Assembly (NCBI RefSeq): GCF_017794765.1
Contig: NZ_CP051236.1
Location: 2,369,948 to 2,433,947, forward strand
Source: Nitratireductor sp.
GTDB taxonomy: Bacteria; Pseudomonadota; Alphaproteobacteria; Rhizobiales; Rhizobiaceae
DNA: 64,000 nucleotides
Direction: 5' to 3'
How positions within the stretch are numbered: position 1 is the first letter of the stretch; each line of letters starts with the position of its first letter. A program made the translations under genes and the position numbers. Below are positions 18,617 to 27,654 of this stretch, piece after piece. The notes beneath the pieces are model-generated. The model was given only the letters and a program-made list of their open reading frames with translations. It had not been told where the DNA came from and did not search any database.

Positions 18617-19885
18617 TTAGACCGGTTCGCGGGCCATGACAAGGCAGGTGTTCTGTCCGCCGAAGCCAAACGAGTTGGAAAGAACGGTCGAAACCTGCGC
18701 TTCGCGCTTCACGTTTGGCACCACGTCAAGCTCGATCGCCGGGTCCGGCGTGTCATAGTTGATGGTGGGCGGAATGATGCCTTCACGCATGGTCATCAGT
18801 GAGAAAACGGCTTCGATGGCACCGGCTGCAGAGAGCGTGTGGCCAATCATCGACTTGTTGGAGGATATTGGGGTGGTCTTCATGCGCTCGCCAAAGACGG
18901 TGGAAAGCGACAGATGCTCCATCTTGTCGTTTTCCGGTGTCGACGTGCCGTGGGCGTTGACATATTCGATCTCGTCTTCGGCCATGCCGGCATCCGCCAG
19001 GGCCGCGCGGACCGCGCCGATGGCGGGCGAGCCGTCGGGCTTGGAACGGGTGCGGTGGAAATCATCGGCCTTTTCGCCGCAGCCGCGCATGATGCCGAGG
19101 ATTTCGGCACCGCGCGCAAGGGCGCTTTCCAGAGATTCGAGCACCAGCGCGCCGGCACCTTCCGCCAGAACGAACCCGCTGCGATCCTTGGAGAAAGGAC
19201 GCGATGCCTTTTCCGGCGCGTCGTTCTGGGTGGTGAGGGCGGACAGAAGCGAGAAACGGATGAGCGCTTCGGCTGTTGCCGATCCGTCCGCACCGACGGC
19301 GAGCGCCCGGTCGCATTCGCCACGACGGATCGCCTCCGCGCCCAACTGGATCGCGGTCGCACCCGACGCGCAGGCAGTCGACATGGTGATGGGCAGTCCG
19401 CGTGTTCCGTAGCGCTCGGCAAGCCTGTCGGCGATGGTGCCGAACTGGCTTTCCTCAAAAAGCTCCATGGCGCGGGCTTCCCTTGCTGCTTCGATGAGCG
19501 AGGGATTGCCGTTGTGACTACGGGCTTTGGCGTAAAGCGCTAGACGGTGATGCCAGTCTAGCTCGACCGGAGGCGCTGCCAGAAAGAGCGGTCCACCGAA
19601 ATCGGAGGCGGGCAGACCGGACTGTTCGATGGCTTCCGCGGCCACGAGATCGGCGAGGTGGTGCGTGTGGACGCTCGCCCCTTTCGTGCTCGACGGCAGG
19701 AAATCGACCATACCGGAAATCGTGGTGGCCAGATGATCGGTAGGAAAGCGCGTGATGGGGTGGATGCCGGACCGCCCGTTTATCAGCGCATCCCAGTTCT
19801 CTGCGCGGCCCTGGCCGAGAGAGGTGACGACACCCATTCCGGTGACGGCGATAACGGGTCTTCCAAAGCTGTCGGTCGTTTTCAC
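18617..19885 (-). CDS. fabF1XL: Beta-ketoacyl-ACP synthase II-type, very-long-chain (catalytic subunit)
   Basis: FabF-family condensing enzyme of 422 residues with a complete active site: Cys172 in MSTACASGATA, His312 in NAHGTSTPEND, Lys344 and His349 in SSNKSMIGHTLS. It elongates acyl chains on AcpXL to make the very-long-chain lipid A acyl group. It starts with GTG and is followed by the MDR gene and lpxXL. It pairs with the neighbouring ketosynthase homologue that lacks the cysteine (19924-21111). Confidence 0.93.
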   Translation of the reverse strand: MKTTDSFGRPVIAVTGMGVVTSLGQGRAENWDALINGRSGIHPITRFPTDHLATTISGMVDFLPSSTKGASVHTHHLADLVAAEAIEQSGLPASDFGGPLFLAAPPVELDWHHRLALYAKARSHNGNPSLIEAAREARAMELFEESQFGTIADRLAERYGTRGLPITMSTACASGATAIQLGAEAIRRGECDRALAVGADGSATAEALIRFSLLSALTTQNDAPEKASRPFSKDRSGFVLAEGAGALVLESLESALARGAEILGIMRGCGEKADDFHRTRSKPDGSPAIGAVRAALADAGMAEDEIEYVNAHGTSTPENDKMEHLSLSTVFGERMKTTPISSNKSMIGHTLSAAGAIEAVFSLMTMREGIIPPTINYDTPDPAIELDVVPNVKREAQVSTVLSNSFGFGGQNTCLVMAREPV

Positions 19886-19923
19886 GGGATCGCTTTCTTC
19901 AAAATCCTCCGGGCCGGCGGGCG

Positions 19924-21111
19924 TCAGGCCCTTTTTATGAGGCCCATGCCTTCGTAGCAGTGGTAGCCAATGGACGTCGCCAGAACGGTATCGAGGCTAC
20001 CGTCGAATGCAGCTTCGGTTGCACTGTCGAAGGCCGGGTAGGGGTTGCCATGATGCAGCGCAAGCGCTGCAAGCGCCACTGCAAAGGGAAACTGCGCTTC
20101 CTTCATGTGGCCGGTGAGCGTTGAGAAGCCGCGCAGCGCAACGTTGTCGTGACAGGAAAGCGCTTCGCGTTCGGCGGCCGTTGCCGCATCGGCGCCGGAT
20201 GCGCCCGAAAGAGCCAGAACCGGGGTCTGGGGCAGAGGAAGCCGATCAAGCATCTCTGTGATACCGGCGACCAGCGGTTCACTCCGGCGGCGCGTGCGGC
20301 GTGAGACCACCGGTCCCATCGAAGCGTAGGCGTTGCGGCCGCGCTTTTCCGCATGCTCGCGCGATTCCAGAACCAGAAAAGAAGCGCCGGAACCAGTGAC
20401 CACACCGCCGCCCTCTGCATCTGCGCGTTGCCAGACGGGCTTCCAGTCTTCGCGATGCAGAAAACCGGCCAGTTCATAGGCAAGCAGCATGTCTGAATGC
20501 TCGGTCTGGAAGGATGCACCAACCAGAACATGCGAGGATTGTCCGGAGCGGATGCGCGCGGCAGCCGTCTCGATCGCCGAAACACCGGCACCTTCCTCGC
20601 CCATGAAGGTGCGGGAAGAACCGGTCACCTTGTGGACAATGGAAATGTTGCCCGCAAGAAGGTTGGAAAGCTGCGCAAGAAACAGCGTCGGCCGCAGCTC
20701 GGTGGTGAGCTTCTCGTTTAGCAGGATGTCATGGTCGTCACGCTCGAGCGATGCGGCGAGGATGGCCTCGTCCACGGTCTCGTCACGCTCGCCACCACCG
20801 GCAGCCACCACCATGTCCATGGTCGCGCAGAGCGCCTCGTCGTCCTTGAGCCCGGCATCGTCGAGCGCCAGCCCTGCAGCATAGGTGCCAAGGCGCTGCC
20901 ACGTCTCCATCTGGCGCTGATCCCCGCGGCGGGGGATCTGCTGGCCCCAGTCGATCTCGGGCAGGGGATGAATGGTGTATGGCGCAAACCGGTCCCGATC
21001 GAGGACGGGAGAGGGCGTCTTCGCCGTGAGCGCCTGCCAGTGGGCGTCCGCGCCCTCGCCAAGCGAGGAAACAATGCCCATCCCGGTAATAACTACGTCG
21101 CGCGCGCTCAT
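19924..21111 (-). CDS. fabF2XL: Ketosynthase-fold partner lacking the active-site cysteine
   Basis: Beta-ketoacyl synthase homologue of 395 residues with the family N-terminus VVITGMGIVSSLGEG. The nucleophile elbow reads GSSRTFMG (164-171) with no cysteine, and the first catalytic histidine region is replaced by SGASGA (302-307); the second histidine survives in TLTGHMKEA (His335). It should not condense by itself. The pattern resembles the chain-length-factor subunit of type II polyketide synthases, which pairs with an active ketosynthase. Position and identity match fabF2XL of rhizobial C28 acyl clusters. It begins 34 bases after acpXL. Confidence 0.9.
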   Translation of the reverse strand: MSARDVVITGMGIVSSLGEGADAHWQALTAKTPSPVLDRDRFAPYTIHPLPEIDWGQQIPRRGDQRQMETWQRLGTYAAGLALDDAGLKDDEALCATMDMVVAAGGGERDETVDEAILAASLERDDHDILLNEKLTTELRPTLFLAQLSNLLAGNISIVHKVTGSSRTFMGEEGAGVSAIETAAARIRSGQSSHVLVGASFQTEHSDMLLAYELAGFLHREDWKPVWQRADAEGGGVVTGSGASFLVLESREHAEKRGRNAYASMGPVVSRRTRRRSEPLVAGITEMLDRLPLPQTPVLALSGASGADAATAAEREALSCHDNVALRGFSTLTGHMKEAQFPFAVALAALALHHGNPYPAFDSATEAAFDGSLDTVLATSIGYHCYEGMGLIKRA

Positions 21112-21145
21112 GCCGCTCCCTTCAACGGTCTACTGTCAGGAAAAC

Positions 21146-21424
21146 TCAGCCGGCCTTTGCAGCCACCAGGTCGTCGATCTTGGCACAGAGGTTTTTCATG
21201 ACGAAATACTCTTCCGTCGAAACCTTGCCGTCATTGACTTCCTGGGTCCACTTTTCGAGCGGAACCTTAATGCCGAATTCCTTGTCGATGGCAAAGACGA
21301 TGTCGAGGAAGTCGAGGCTGTCGATGCCCAGATCGTCGATGGTGTGGCTTTCGGGTGTGATTTTCTCGCGATCGATCTCGCTGGTCTCAGCGATGATGTC
21401 GGCAACCTTGTCGAATGTCGTCAC
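21146..21424 (-). CDS. acpXL: Acyl carrier protein for very-long-chain acyl groups
   Basis: Acyl carrier protein of 92 residues. The phosphopantetheine-bearing serine is in [13 protein letters not shown], and the protein is slightly longer than housekeeping AcpP, as expected for AcpXL. It starts with GTG at 21424 after GAGGG and is the first gene of the operon acpXL-fabF2XL-fabF1XL-adh-lpxXL. The growing C26-C28 chain is carried on this protein and delivered by LpxXL. Confidence 0.94.
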   Translation of the reverse strand: MTTFDKVADIIAETSEIDREKITPESHTIDDLGIDSLDFLDIVFAIDKEFGIKVPLEKWTQEVNDGKVSTEEYFVMKNLCAKIDDLVAAKAG

Positions 21425-21531
21425 GTGCGGCCCTCAGTCTGGGGAGATTCTCTTACAATAGGATGATCGTGGGGTCTCTAATCGGTTTTTGCCGGTAGGA
21501 AAAGGGGCTATAGCTACCGCTGATGGCACGA

Positions 21532-22083
21532 TCAGTTGAATTTGATGCGCGCGGCCACGGCGAGACTGTCGCCTCCGCGTGACAAAATAATGGCTTCGCC
21601 TTCTCGTGCGGGCGCACCGATCAACGCCTGGATGACTTCAAGATGGGTGATCAGAAACAGGTTTCCCGATCCGGTGTAGCTGTTGATTCGCTCCAGAATG
21701 TCCGCCTTCTGATTTTCCATGGCGCTCTCGTCTGATGGCAGGTCAAGCGCGGGGAAGGCTTCCATCAATGTCGGGCCGAATGCCTGGGTTGCGGTGTCGC
21801 GGGTACGGCAATAGCGGCTGGCCAGGACCTTTTCCACCGGCGCCGCGCGCGCCTCGATGAGCGCGCCGATGCGTCGGGCCTGCAGGCGTCCGCGCTCGGA
21901 AAGGTTGCGTTGGGTGCCACATTTCTCAAGGTCGAAATTGGCCGGATCTCCGTTTCCCGGTGCAATCGCGTGCCGCATCAGAACGACCTGTCCGCCGTTG
22001 CGCAACAGCGCCCACCCGGCCTCGGTTGCCTGCGCTGGAAGGACGCTGAAAACAAAAATGATGGCAACAAGCAGGCGAAGCAT
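21532..22083 (-). CDS. Exported histidine phosphatase family protein
   Basis: Protein of 183 residues: signal peptide MLRLLVAIIFVFSVLPAQAT, then a compact histidine-phosphatase (phosphoglycerate mutase-like) fold. The phosphohistidine site is VVLMRHAIAPGNG, in the RHA rather than RHG form, and the second histidine is in LITHLEVIQAL. The protein is probably periplasmic. Natural substrate unknown. It ends about 100 bases from acpXL and diverges from the AEC transporter. Confidence 0.85.
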   Translation of the reverse strand: MLRLLVAIIFVFSVLPAQATEAGWALLRNGGQVVLMRHAIAPGNGDPANFDLEKCGTQRNLSERGRLQARRIGALIEARAAPVEKVLASRYCRTRDTATQAFGPTLMEAFPALDLPSDESAMENQKADILERINSYTGSGNLFLITHLEVIQALIGAPAREGEAIILSRGGDSLAVAARIKFN

Positions 22084-22213
22084 AGGGCAATCCTCAAACT
22101 ATTCTTCCTAGCATATAGGCACAGGGACCGGACTTGAAAGCCGCCTTGCTGCCCTGAGTGGATTTGTCTGACTGATGGTTTCCCTTGGCAACCATTGCGG
22201 CTAAACAGTCTGC

Positions 22214-23155
22214 ATGTCTCCGCTTGTTGAAACCGTTTCCTTCGTTTTTGGGCTTGTTGCATTCGGCTATGTGGCCGGCTGGACCGGTCTGCTAAAGCCG
22301 CAGACGGGTGACGCCCTGAGCGAATTCGCCGTGACCATCGCTGTGCCACTTCTGCTTTTCCGTACGATGGCGGGGGCGGCATTTGACGGCAGCCTGCCAT
22401 GGGCCCTCTGGACCACCTATTTTACCGCCGTCGCCGTCGCCTGGGTGGCGGGGCATTTTACGATTGTCCATCTGTTCGGGCGCGATGCCCGCGCCGGCGT
22501 GGTTGCCGGTCTCTCCACGAGTTTTTCCAACCTCGTCCTTCTTGGCATCCCCTTCATGCTCGGCGTGTTCGGCCAGGAGGGGTTTGAGATCCTGTCGCTG
22601 ATCGTGTCGATCCATCTGCCGATCATGATGGGAATGTCGATTCTGCTGTTCGCGCTTGTCGGTCGCAAGGGCGGGAGTGCGCTTTCGGTTCTCCGCGAGT
22701 TTCTGACAAAGCTTTTTTCCAGTCCGCTGATCATCGGCATCGTTGCAGGCCTGCTCTGGCGTTTCTCGGGGTTTCAAATGCCGGCTCTCGGTACCCGGTT
22801 TGTCGATGCGCTTGCCAATGTCGCCGGCCCCGTTGCGCTTTTCGCCATGGGCCTCGGATTGCGCCGGTTTGGCATTTCGGGCGATGTGCGGCCCGCAATC
22901 GTGATTGCCGGGCTGAAACTTTTCCTGATGCCTGCCGTTGCCCTTGGTGTGGCGCTTGTGATTGGCCTGCCGGTCTTCAGCGCGCAGATCGCCGTCATTG
23001 CTGCAAGCCTGCCGTCAGGGGTGAATCCGTATCTGATTGCCTCGCGCTTCGGTACGGGGCAGGCGCTCGCTTCCAACGCGATGACCATCGCCACGGCTCT
23101 GGCGGTGCTATCGGCCGCGTTCTGGTTATCGGTGCTTCACTGGCTCTATCAATGA
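22214..23155 (+). CDS. AEC-family transporter (auxin efflux carrier fold)
   Basis: Integral membrane protein of 313 residues with about ten hydrophobic segments in two repeats. Landmarks are FSNLVLLGIPFMLGVFG in the first half and IAASLPSGVNPYLIASRFG in the second, both typical of bacterial AEC carriers such as malonate or dicarboxylate permeases. It lies 63 bases before the succinate-semialdehyde dehydrogenase on the same strand, but co-function is uncertain. Confidence 0.9.
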   Translation: MSPLVETVSFVFGLVAFGYVAGWTGLLKPQTGDALSEFAVTIAVPLLLFRTMAGAAFDGSLPWALWTTYFTAVAVAWVAGHFTIVHLFGRDARAGVVAGLSTSFSNLVLLGIPFMLGVFGQEGFEILSLIVSIHLPIMMGMSILLFALVGRKGGSALSVLREFLTKLFSSPLIIGIVAGLLWRFSGFQMPALGTRFVDALANVAGPVALFAMGLGLRRFGISGDVRPAIVIAGLKLFLMPAVALGVALVIGLPVFSAQIAVIAASLPSGVNPYLIASRFGTGQALASNAMTIATALAVLSAAFWLSVLHWLYQ

Positions 23156-23218
23156 GGCCAGCTAGCCTCTAGCCGGGATAGCGGAGGACGGTACGGTGCC
23201 GCGCAAACACAGGAGAAG

Positions 23219-24682
23219 ATGCAGATGCTTCAGAAGACCAGTCATTTCATGCGCCAGGCAAATTTCATTGACGGAGCCTGGGTGAAGGCGGATTCGGGTC
23301 AGACCATTGATGTCGTCAATCCCGCCAATGGCCAGACGATCGGCACCGTGCCACGGGCAGGCACGGCCGAAACCCGGCGTGCCATCGAGGCCGCCGACGT
23401 CGCTTTCCGTTCCTGGAAAAGAACCTCCGCTGACCATCGTGCCAAGCTTCTGCGCAAACTGCATGATGCCATTATGGACAATCAGGACGCACTTGCCGAA
23501 CTCCTGGTGATGGAGCAGGGCAAGTCCCTTGCCGAGGCCAAGGGCGAGGTGGGCATGTCGGCTGCCTACATTCTCTGGTACGCCGAAGAGGGACGCCGGG
23601 TCTATGGCGATGTGGTGCCTTCGCCCTGGGCGGACCGACGCATTCTGGTGACCAAGGAACCGGTCGGGGTCATCGGCGCGATCACGCCATGGAATTTTCC
23701 GTCCTCAATGCTGGCGCGCAAGCTCGGCCCGGCACTTGCATCCGGCTGTACTGCCGTTGCCAAACCCGCTTCGCAGACACCGTATTCCGGGCTCGCCTGG
23801 GGTGTTTTGTGCGAAGAGGCGGGGTTTCCAAAAGGTGTCGTGAACATCGTCACCGGCGCGGCTTCTGAAATCGGCGATGAGCTTTGCGAGAACCCGCTTG
23901 TCCGCAAGATCACGTTCACCGGTTCCACCGAGGTGGGAAAGACGCTGATCAAAAAGACGGCGGGGACGGTGAAGAAGGTGTCCATGGAATTGGGCGGAAA
24001 CGCACCTTTCATCGTTTTCGACGACGCGGATATCGACCGCGCTGTCGAAGGTGCGATTGCAGCCAAGTACCGCAACTCCGGCCAGACCTGCGTCTGTACC
24101 AACCGGTTCTTCGTGCAGGCGGGCATCTACGACACGTTTGTAGAGAAGCTCTCGGCCGCTGCCGAAAAGCTGAAAGTAGGGTCGGGCCTTGAGGAAGGAA
24201 CCCAGCAGGGGCCACTGATCGATGAGAAGGCGATCGAGAAGGTCGAGGAGCTCATTGCGGACGCCACCAGCAAGGGAGCCAAGGTCACTGCCGGCGGCGC
24301 GCGCCATCCACTGGGAGGCTCATTCTTCCAGCCGACCGTGATCTCCAACGCAACGCCCGACATGCGCTTTATGCAGGAAGAGATTTTCGGTCCCGTCGCG
24401 CCGGTGTTCCGGTTCGAGACGGAAGAAGAGGCAATCAATCTTGCCAACGACACCGTGTTTGGTCTTGCCTGCTATTTCTACACCGGCGATCTGGGACGGG
24501 CCTTCCGCGTTATGGAAGGGCTGAAATACGGCCTGGTCGGGGTAAACGAGGGCATTATCACCACGGTCGAAGCGCCGTTTGGCGGCCTCAAGGAATCGGG
24601 CCTCGGCAAGGAAGGCGGACATCAGGGCATCGAAGATTATCTCGATACAAAATATGTCTGCATCGGCGGATTGGGGCTCTAG
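23219..24682 (+). CDS. gabD: NAD(P)-dependent succinate-semialdehyde dehydrogenase
   Basis: Aldehyde dehydrogenase of 487 residues. It has the cofactor loop ITFTGSTEVGKTLIKK, the general base in SMELGGNAPFIVFDDAD and the nucleophile in RNSGQTCVCTNRF; the vicinal cysteine after the nucleophile is typical of redox-sensitive GabD. It converts succinate semialdehyde to succinate in 4-aminobutyrate breakdown. No gabT lies next to it. AGGAG precedes two close ATGs, at 23219 and 23225, and either could be used. It is a paralogue of the dehydrogenase at 46633. Confidence 0.93.
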   Translation: MQMLQKTSHFMRQANFIDGAWVKADSGQTIDVVNPANGQTIGTVPRAGTAETRRAIEAADVAFRSWKRTSADHRAKLLRKLHDAIMDNQDALAELLVMEQGKSLAEAKGEVGMSAAYILWYAEEGRRVYGDVVPSPWADRRILVTKEPVGVIGAITPWNFPSSMLARKLGPALASGCTAVAKPASQTPYSGLAWGVLCEEAGFPKGVVNIVTGAASEIGDELCENPLVRKITFTGSTEVGKTLIKKTAGTVKKVSMELGGNAPFIVFDDADIDRAVEGAIAAKYRNSGQTCVCTNRFFVQAGIYDTFVEKLSAAAEKLKVGSGLEEGTQQGPLIDEKAIEKVEELIADATSKGAKVTAGGARHPLGGSFFQPTVISNATPDMRFMQEEIFGPVAPVFRFETEEEAINLANDTVFGLACYFYTGDLGRAFRVMEGLKYGLVGVNEGIITTVEAPFGGLKESGLGKEGGHQGIEDYLDTKYVCIGGLGL

Positions 24683-25042
24683 GGGCAGGGGGCACGGATT
24701 GCTCCGGAAGATGATACATTGATGCGAGGCGATGCGAGGCAGGCCGCTGGCACGGGTGTCTGTGCACAGCGGTCATGTCCGCCTGCGATGCGCCGCCATT
24801 TCTGCAACTTTGTGAACATGTTCTCGGTCCACTCACGCTGCTCGAAGGGGGCGTTTGAAGAACGGCCCGGTGGGTTTCGTTCTTTCGGAGGTCGTGTTCA
24901 CGCATTGTTTTATGCGGACCATCGGACGCGTGTTTGAACTCACTGCTGTCGTTGCCTCTTTTGCTGATGCGAATGACCGATTTGCGGGACCTAGTTGCCT
25001 TGCGTCTCGATGATTTGTGTGTCCGCTACCAGTTTAAAGACG
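24683..25042. other. Gene-free stretch after gabD
   Basis: About 360 bases between the gabD stop and the LysR stop, with no frame of credible composition. A tandem copy of a 10-base unit (GATGCGAGGC twice, 24721-24740) is the only repeat I see. No hairpin followed by a T-run was found. Confidence 0.4.
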
Positions 25043-25921
25043 TCAGGCATCTTCAGCGGAGCGCGTCTTTAACCACGACATGACCTCACTCACGGGCCGG
25101 TTGTACTTTGCGGTGCGAGGGATGAGGACGTAGAAGTCATTTCCGCTGGCCTCCCACATCTTACCAACCTCGACCAAACGACCGGCTTCAAGGTCTTGCG
25201 CCACCAGAAATCGACTGACCAAGGCCACACCCTGACCGGCGATGGCTGCATCCACTGCGAGAGAGGTCTGACTCAAGCGAAGACCGCGAGGCGATTGGTC
25301 TTGCACGCCCAAGAACGCAAGATAACTTGGCCATAGGTCGTGAGTATCGTGGATCTTCGGCTGTTTGGACAGAGCTTCAGGATCGAGCGGATGACTGCCG
25401 AGGCCTGCAAGCTTTGGCGAAGCAACCGCTATCAGTGTCTGCTTGAAAAGCAAAGTCACGTCCAACGACGCGCCAAATGGCGGCGATCCCTGCCGTACCG
25501 CAAGGTCGATCCCATCGCTGTGAAAGCTTGAAACTTTGTCGGTGGCCATGATCCGTAGATCGATATCCGGGTGCGTTGCCGTGAAGTCTGGAAGATTTGG
25601 AATCAGCCATTTTGCGGCGAACGTTGGGGTTACGCTGACGACGACTTTGTTGGGCTCCGGCTTCAACTCGGCGGTTGCCGCGCGAAGATCCGCGAAGACC
25701 CCTGCAATCCGGCTGTGAAAGCTGCGTCCGACCGATGTGAACACCAAGCCCTTCGGCACACGTTCGAACAAGATGACATCCAGATGGGCCTCGAGTTGGC
25801 GAACCTGTTGCGCAACGGCCCCTTGTGTGACGCCCAGCTCATCGGCAGCGGCGCGGAAACTGAGGCGACGACCTGCTGCATCAAATGCGCGCAAGCTGTT
25901 GAGAGGAGGAAGGTCAGTCAT
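25043..25921 (-). CDS. LysR-family regulator (GcvA-like)
   Basis: LysR-type regulator of 292 residues. The N-terminal winged helix is SFRAAADELGVTQGAVAQQVRQ, with opening MTDLPPLNSLRAFDAAGR typical of the GcvA subgroup, followed by the two-lobed effector domain. It diverges from the SDR gene with 97 bases between, the standard layout for a regulator that controls its neighbour. The effector is unknown. Its codon use looks less GC-biased than the surrounding operons, as does the SDR. Confidence 0.9.
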   Translation of the reverse strand: MTDLPPLNSLRAFDAAGRRLSFRAAADELGVTQGAVAQQVRQLEAHLDVILFERVPKGLVFTSVGRSFHSRIAGVFADLRAATAELKPEPNKVVVSVTPTFAAKWLIPNLPDFTATHPDIDLRIMATDKVSSFHSDGIDLAVRQGSPPFGASLDVTLLFKQTLIAVASPKLAGLGSHPLDPEALSKQPKIHDTHDLWPSYLAFLGVQDQSPRGLRLSQTSLAVDAAIAGQGVALVSRFLVAQDLEAGRLVEVGKMWEASGNDFYVLIPRTAKYNRPVSEVMSWLKTRSAEDA

Positions 25922-25940
25922 TGCACAATAGTAATTCTAC

Positions 25941-25960
25941 AGGTTCAAAACAGCAAACCT
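25941..25960. promoter_or_regulatory. Inverted repeat in the LysR/SDR divergent promoter
   Basis: AGGTT and AACCT form an inverted repeat with a 10-base spacer, centred in the gap between the divergent LysR and SDR genes. Spacing and location suit a LysR operator, although it is not the textbook T-N11-A site. Confidence 0.45.
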
Positions 25961-26018
25961 GAATCGAAATCGCTCCAAATACATGCCATTTCTCCAGAAA
26001 TCATAGAGGATTTCAATC

Positions 26019-26723
26019 ATGGCAGTAGAAAAAGTGGCGCTGATAACGGCTGGAGGCAGCGGTATGGGTGCAGATGCAGCACGAAGGTTGGCCGCAGATG
26101 GGTTCAAGGTCGGCATCCTCTCATCGTCAGGCAAGGGCGAAGCGCTCGGTGCAAAGTTAGGCGGTTTTGGGGTGACCGGCTCCAATCTTGATGGCGAAGC
26201 CCTGACCGCGTTGATCGAGGGTGCTAAGGATCGCTGGGGCCGTGTTGATGTATTGGTGAACTCGGCGGGCCACGGGCCGAAGGGCCCGGTTCTGGAGATC
26301 AGTGATGAAGACTGGCATCACGGCATGGAAGTCTACTTGATGAATGTGATCCGACCGGCACGGCTCATCACACCACTGATGGAAGCGCAGGGTGGCGGAG
26401 CGATCATCAACATCTCAACCTTCGCGGCGTTTGAGCCCGACCCGCTCTTTCCAACATCGGGCGTCTTTCGGGCAGGGCTGGCAGCCTTCGCAAAGCTTTA
26501 CTCAGATAAGTATGCGCCACAAAACATCCGTATGAACAACGTGCTTCCTGGCTTCATAGATAGTCTTCCCGAAACAGAAGATCGCAAGGCGCGCATTCCA
26601 ATGGGCCGTTATGGCTATGCATCGGAAGTGTCTTCGCTGATTTCATGGCTCGCCTCTGAAGATGGAGGCTATATGACAGGCCAAAACCTGCGCATAGACG
26701 GGGGGCTGACTCGGGCCGTCTGA
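26019..26723 (+). CDS. Atypical short-chain dehydrogenase/reductase fold protein
   Basis: SDR-fold protein of 234 residues with cofactor motif TAGGSGMG (10-17), NSAG at 81-84, a catalytic-type serine at 133 and the C-terminal YMTGQNLRIDGGLT. Alignment by eye to the family puts Ser147 where the catalytic tyrosine belongs and Arg151 where the lysine belongs, so the YxxxK motif is absent. It may bind nucleotide without standard oxidoreductase chemistry. It is controlled, by position, from the divergent LysR gene. GAGGA lies upstream of the start. Substrate unknown. Confidence 0.85.
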   Translation: MAVEKVALITAGGSGMGADAARRLAADGFKVGILSSSGKGEALGAKLGGFGVTGSNLDGEALTALIEGAKDRWGRVDVLVNSAGHGPKGPVLEISDEDWHHGMEVYLMNVIRPARLITPLMEAQGGGAIINISTFAAFEPDPLFPTSGVFRAGLAAFAKLYSDKYAPQNIRMNNVLPGFIDSLPETEDRKARIPMGRYGYASEVSSLISWLASEDGGYMTGQNLRIDGGLTRAV

Positions 26724-27197
26724 AATCATCGCCTGTGAATCATAGCGCGATCGCCCTGCTTTTGCGGTCAACTGGGGCGCATCTGCCGTTCAGATCATGG
26801 GATACACCGCGACAGGGTTTGGTTGGACTCCCGGGAACCTTTACCTTTTTCCTGTCGGTGTTGTGGGATGGTTCGCCGTCGGAGCACTATAGGATGACAA
26901 GGCGTTAATGCTTATCCATCTTGTAGCGCCCGGCGCGATGATTGGTGGGATGACGAGTAACTGACACGCGAGAATAGTCATTCGAGGAGAGCGCAATATT
27001 GTGCAGTTTTGGCCTCGGACTCGTCATGCGGCATCGTTGAGATCAAGGGGCTTGACCCCGATCCTCTATCCCGAGCAATAAACACCGTCAGCAACATGCC
27101 GGTTTTCCTTGGCTTTTTTAATGATGGGACAGAGTTCCTATGGCACCGGGTGGCGGCTGGGGGTTAAGTAGTGCACCTGACGAGTCGGAGGGACCAG
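26724..27197. other. Long non-coding stretch before the FixH-like/di-haem gene pair
   Basis: About 470 bases with no credible coding frame. Base composition is lower in GC than the flanking genes, with AT-rich patches such as the one near 27110-27125. GGAGGG at the right end is the ribosome binding site of the FixH-like gene. A partial dyad TTGAGATCAA occurs near 27034 but does not match an FNR/FixK box. I see no tRNA or clear terminator. Confidence 0.4.
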
Positions 27198-27653
27198 ATG
27201 CCGTTTCAGGACAAAACCGGGTCGAGGCGTTTCGTGCTTGCGAGTGTCGGGCTTCTAATGGCGGTTGCCGCAATCTATGCGGCTTACCGGCTCTTCACGC
27301 CACCCGCACCCGAAATCGACGTCGCCTACAACACGGTGAGTAGGGACGGTTTCTACCAGGTCATGTTCGAGACCGAAGCCCAGCCCATACCCGTACATGA
27401 AACCCATGACTGGGTGGTGACGATCACCACACCTGACGGCACGCCGGTCAACGATGCCTCCATATCGATCGATGGCGGTATGCCGGCCCACGGCCACGGT
27501 TTGCCGACAGAGCCGCAGATGGCGGAAGCTCTTGGAGATGGGCAATATCGTGTGGAGGGGATGCGCTTCAACATGGGCGGGCACTGGGAAATCCGAATTG
27601 GGATCTCGGCCGATCCGGGGCTCGATGAGGCGGTTTTCAATCTGGATCTGTGA
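27198..27653 (+). CDS. FixH/YtkA-like membrane-anchored protein
   Basis: Protein of 151 residues: one N-terminal membrane anchor (about residues 11-33, RFVLASVGLLMAVAAIYAAY), then a periplasmic beta-sandwich domain of the FixH/YtkA type. Recognisable segments are VVTITTPDGTPVNDASISIDG and MPAHGHGLPTEPQ, the latter rich in histidine. Family members are linked to copper handling and cytochrome oxidase assembly. It is one base from the di-haem gene and surely co-transcribed. The start follows GGAGGG. No other fix gene is nearby, so a dedicated partner role is more likely than FixH proper. Confidence 0.78.
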   Translation: MPFQDKTGSRRFVLASVGLLMAVAAIYAAYRLFTPPAPEIDVAYNTVSRDGFYQVMFETEAQPIPVHETHDWVVTITTPDGTPVNDASISIDGGMPAHGHGLPTEPQMAEALGDGQYRVEGMRFNMGGHWEIRIGISADPGLDEAVFNLDL

Positions 27654-27654
27654 C

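Noticed and set aside
17537..18802. 421-codon plus-strand frame
   Set aside because: Antisense shadow of the MDR and fabF1XL genes in GC-rich DNA; composition rich in His, Asp and Gly, with no motif.
24721..24740. Tandem GATGCGAGGC duplication as part of a repeat array
   Set aside because: Only two copies, with no further units nearby.
27030..27045. TTGAGATCAA dyad as an FNR/FixK box for the FixH-like gene
   Set aside because: FNR/FixK boxes need TTGAT-N4-ATCAA; spacing here is wrong.
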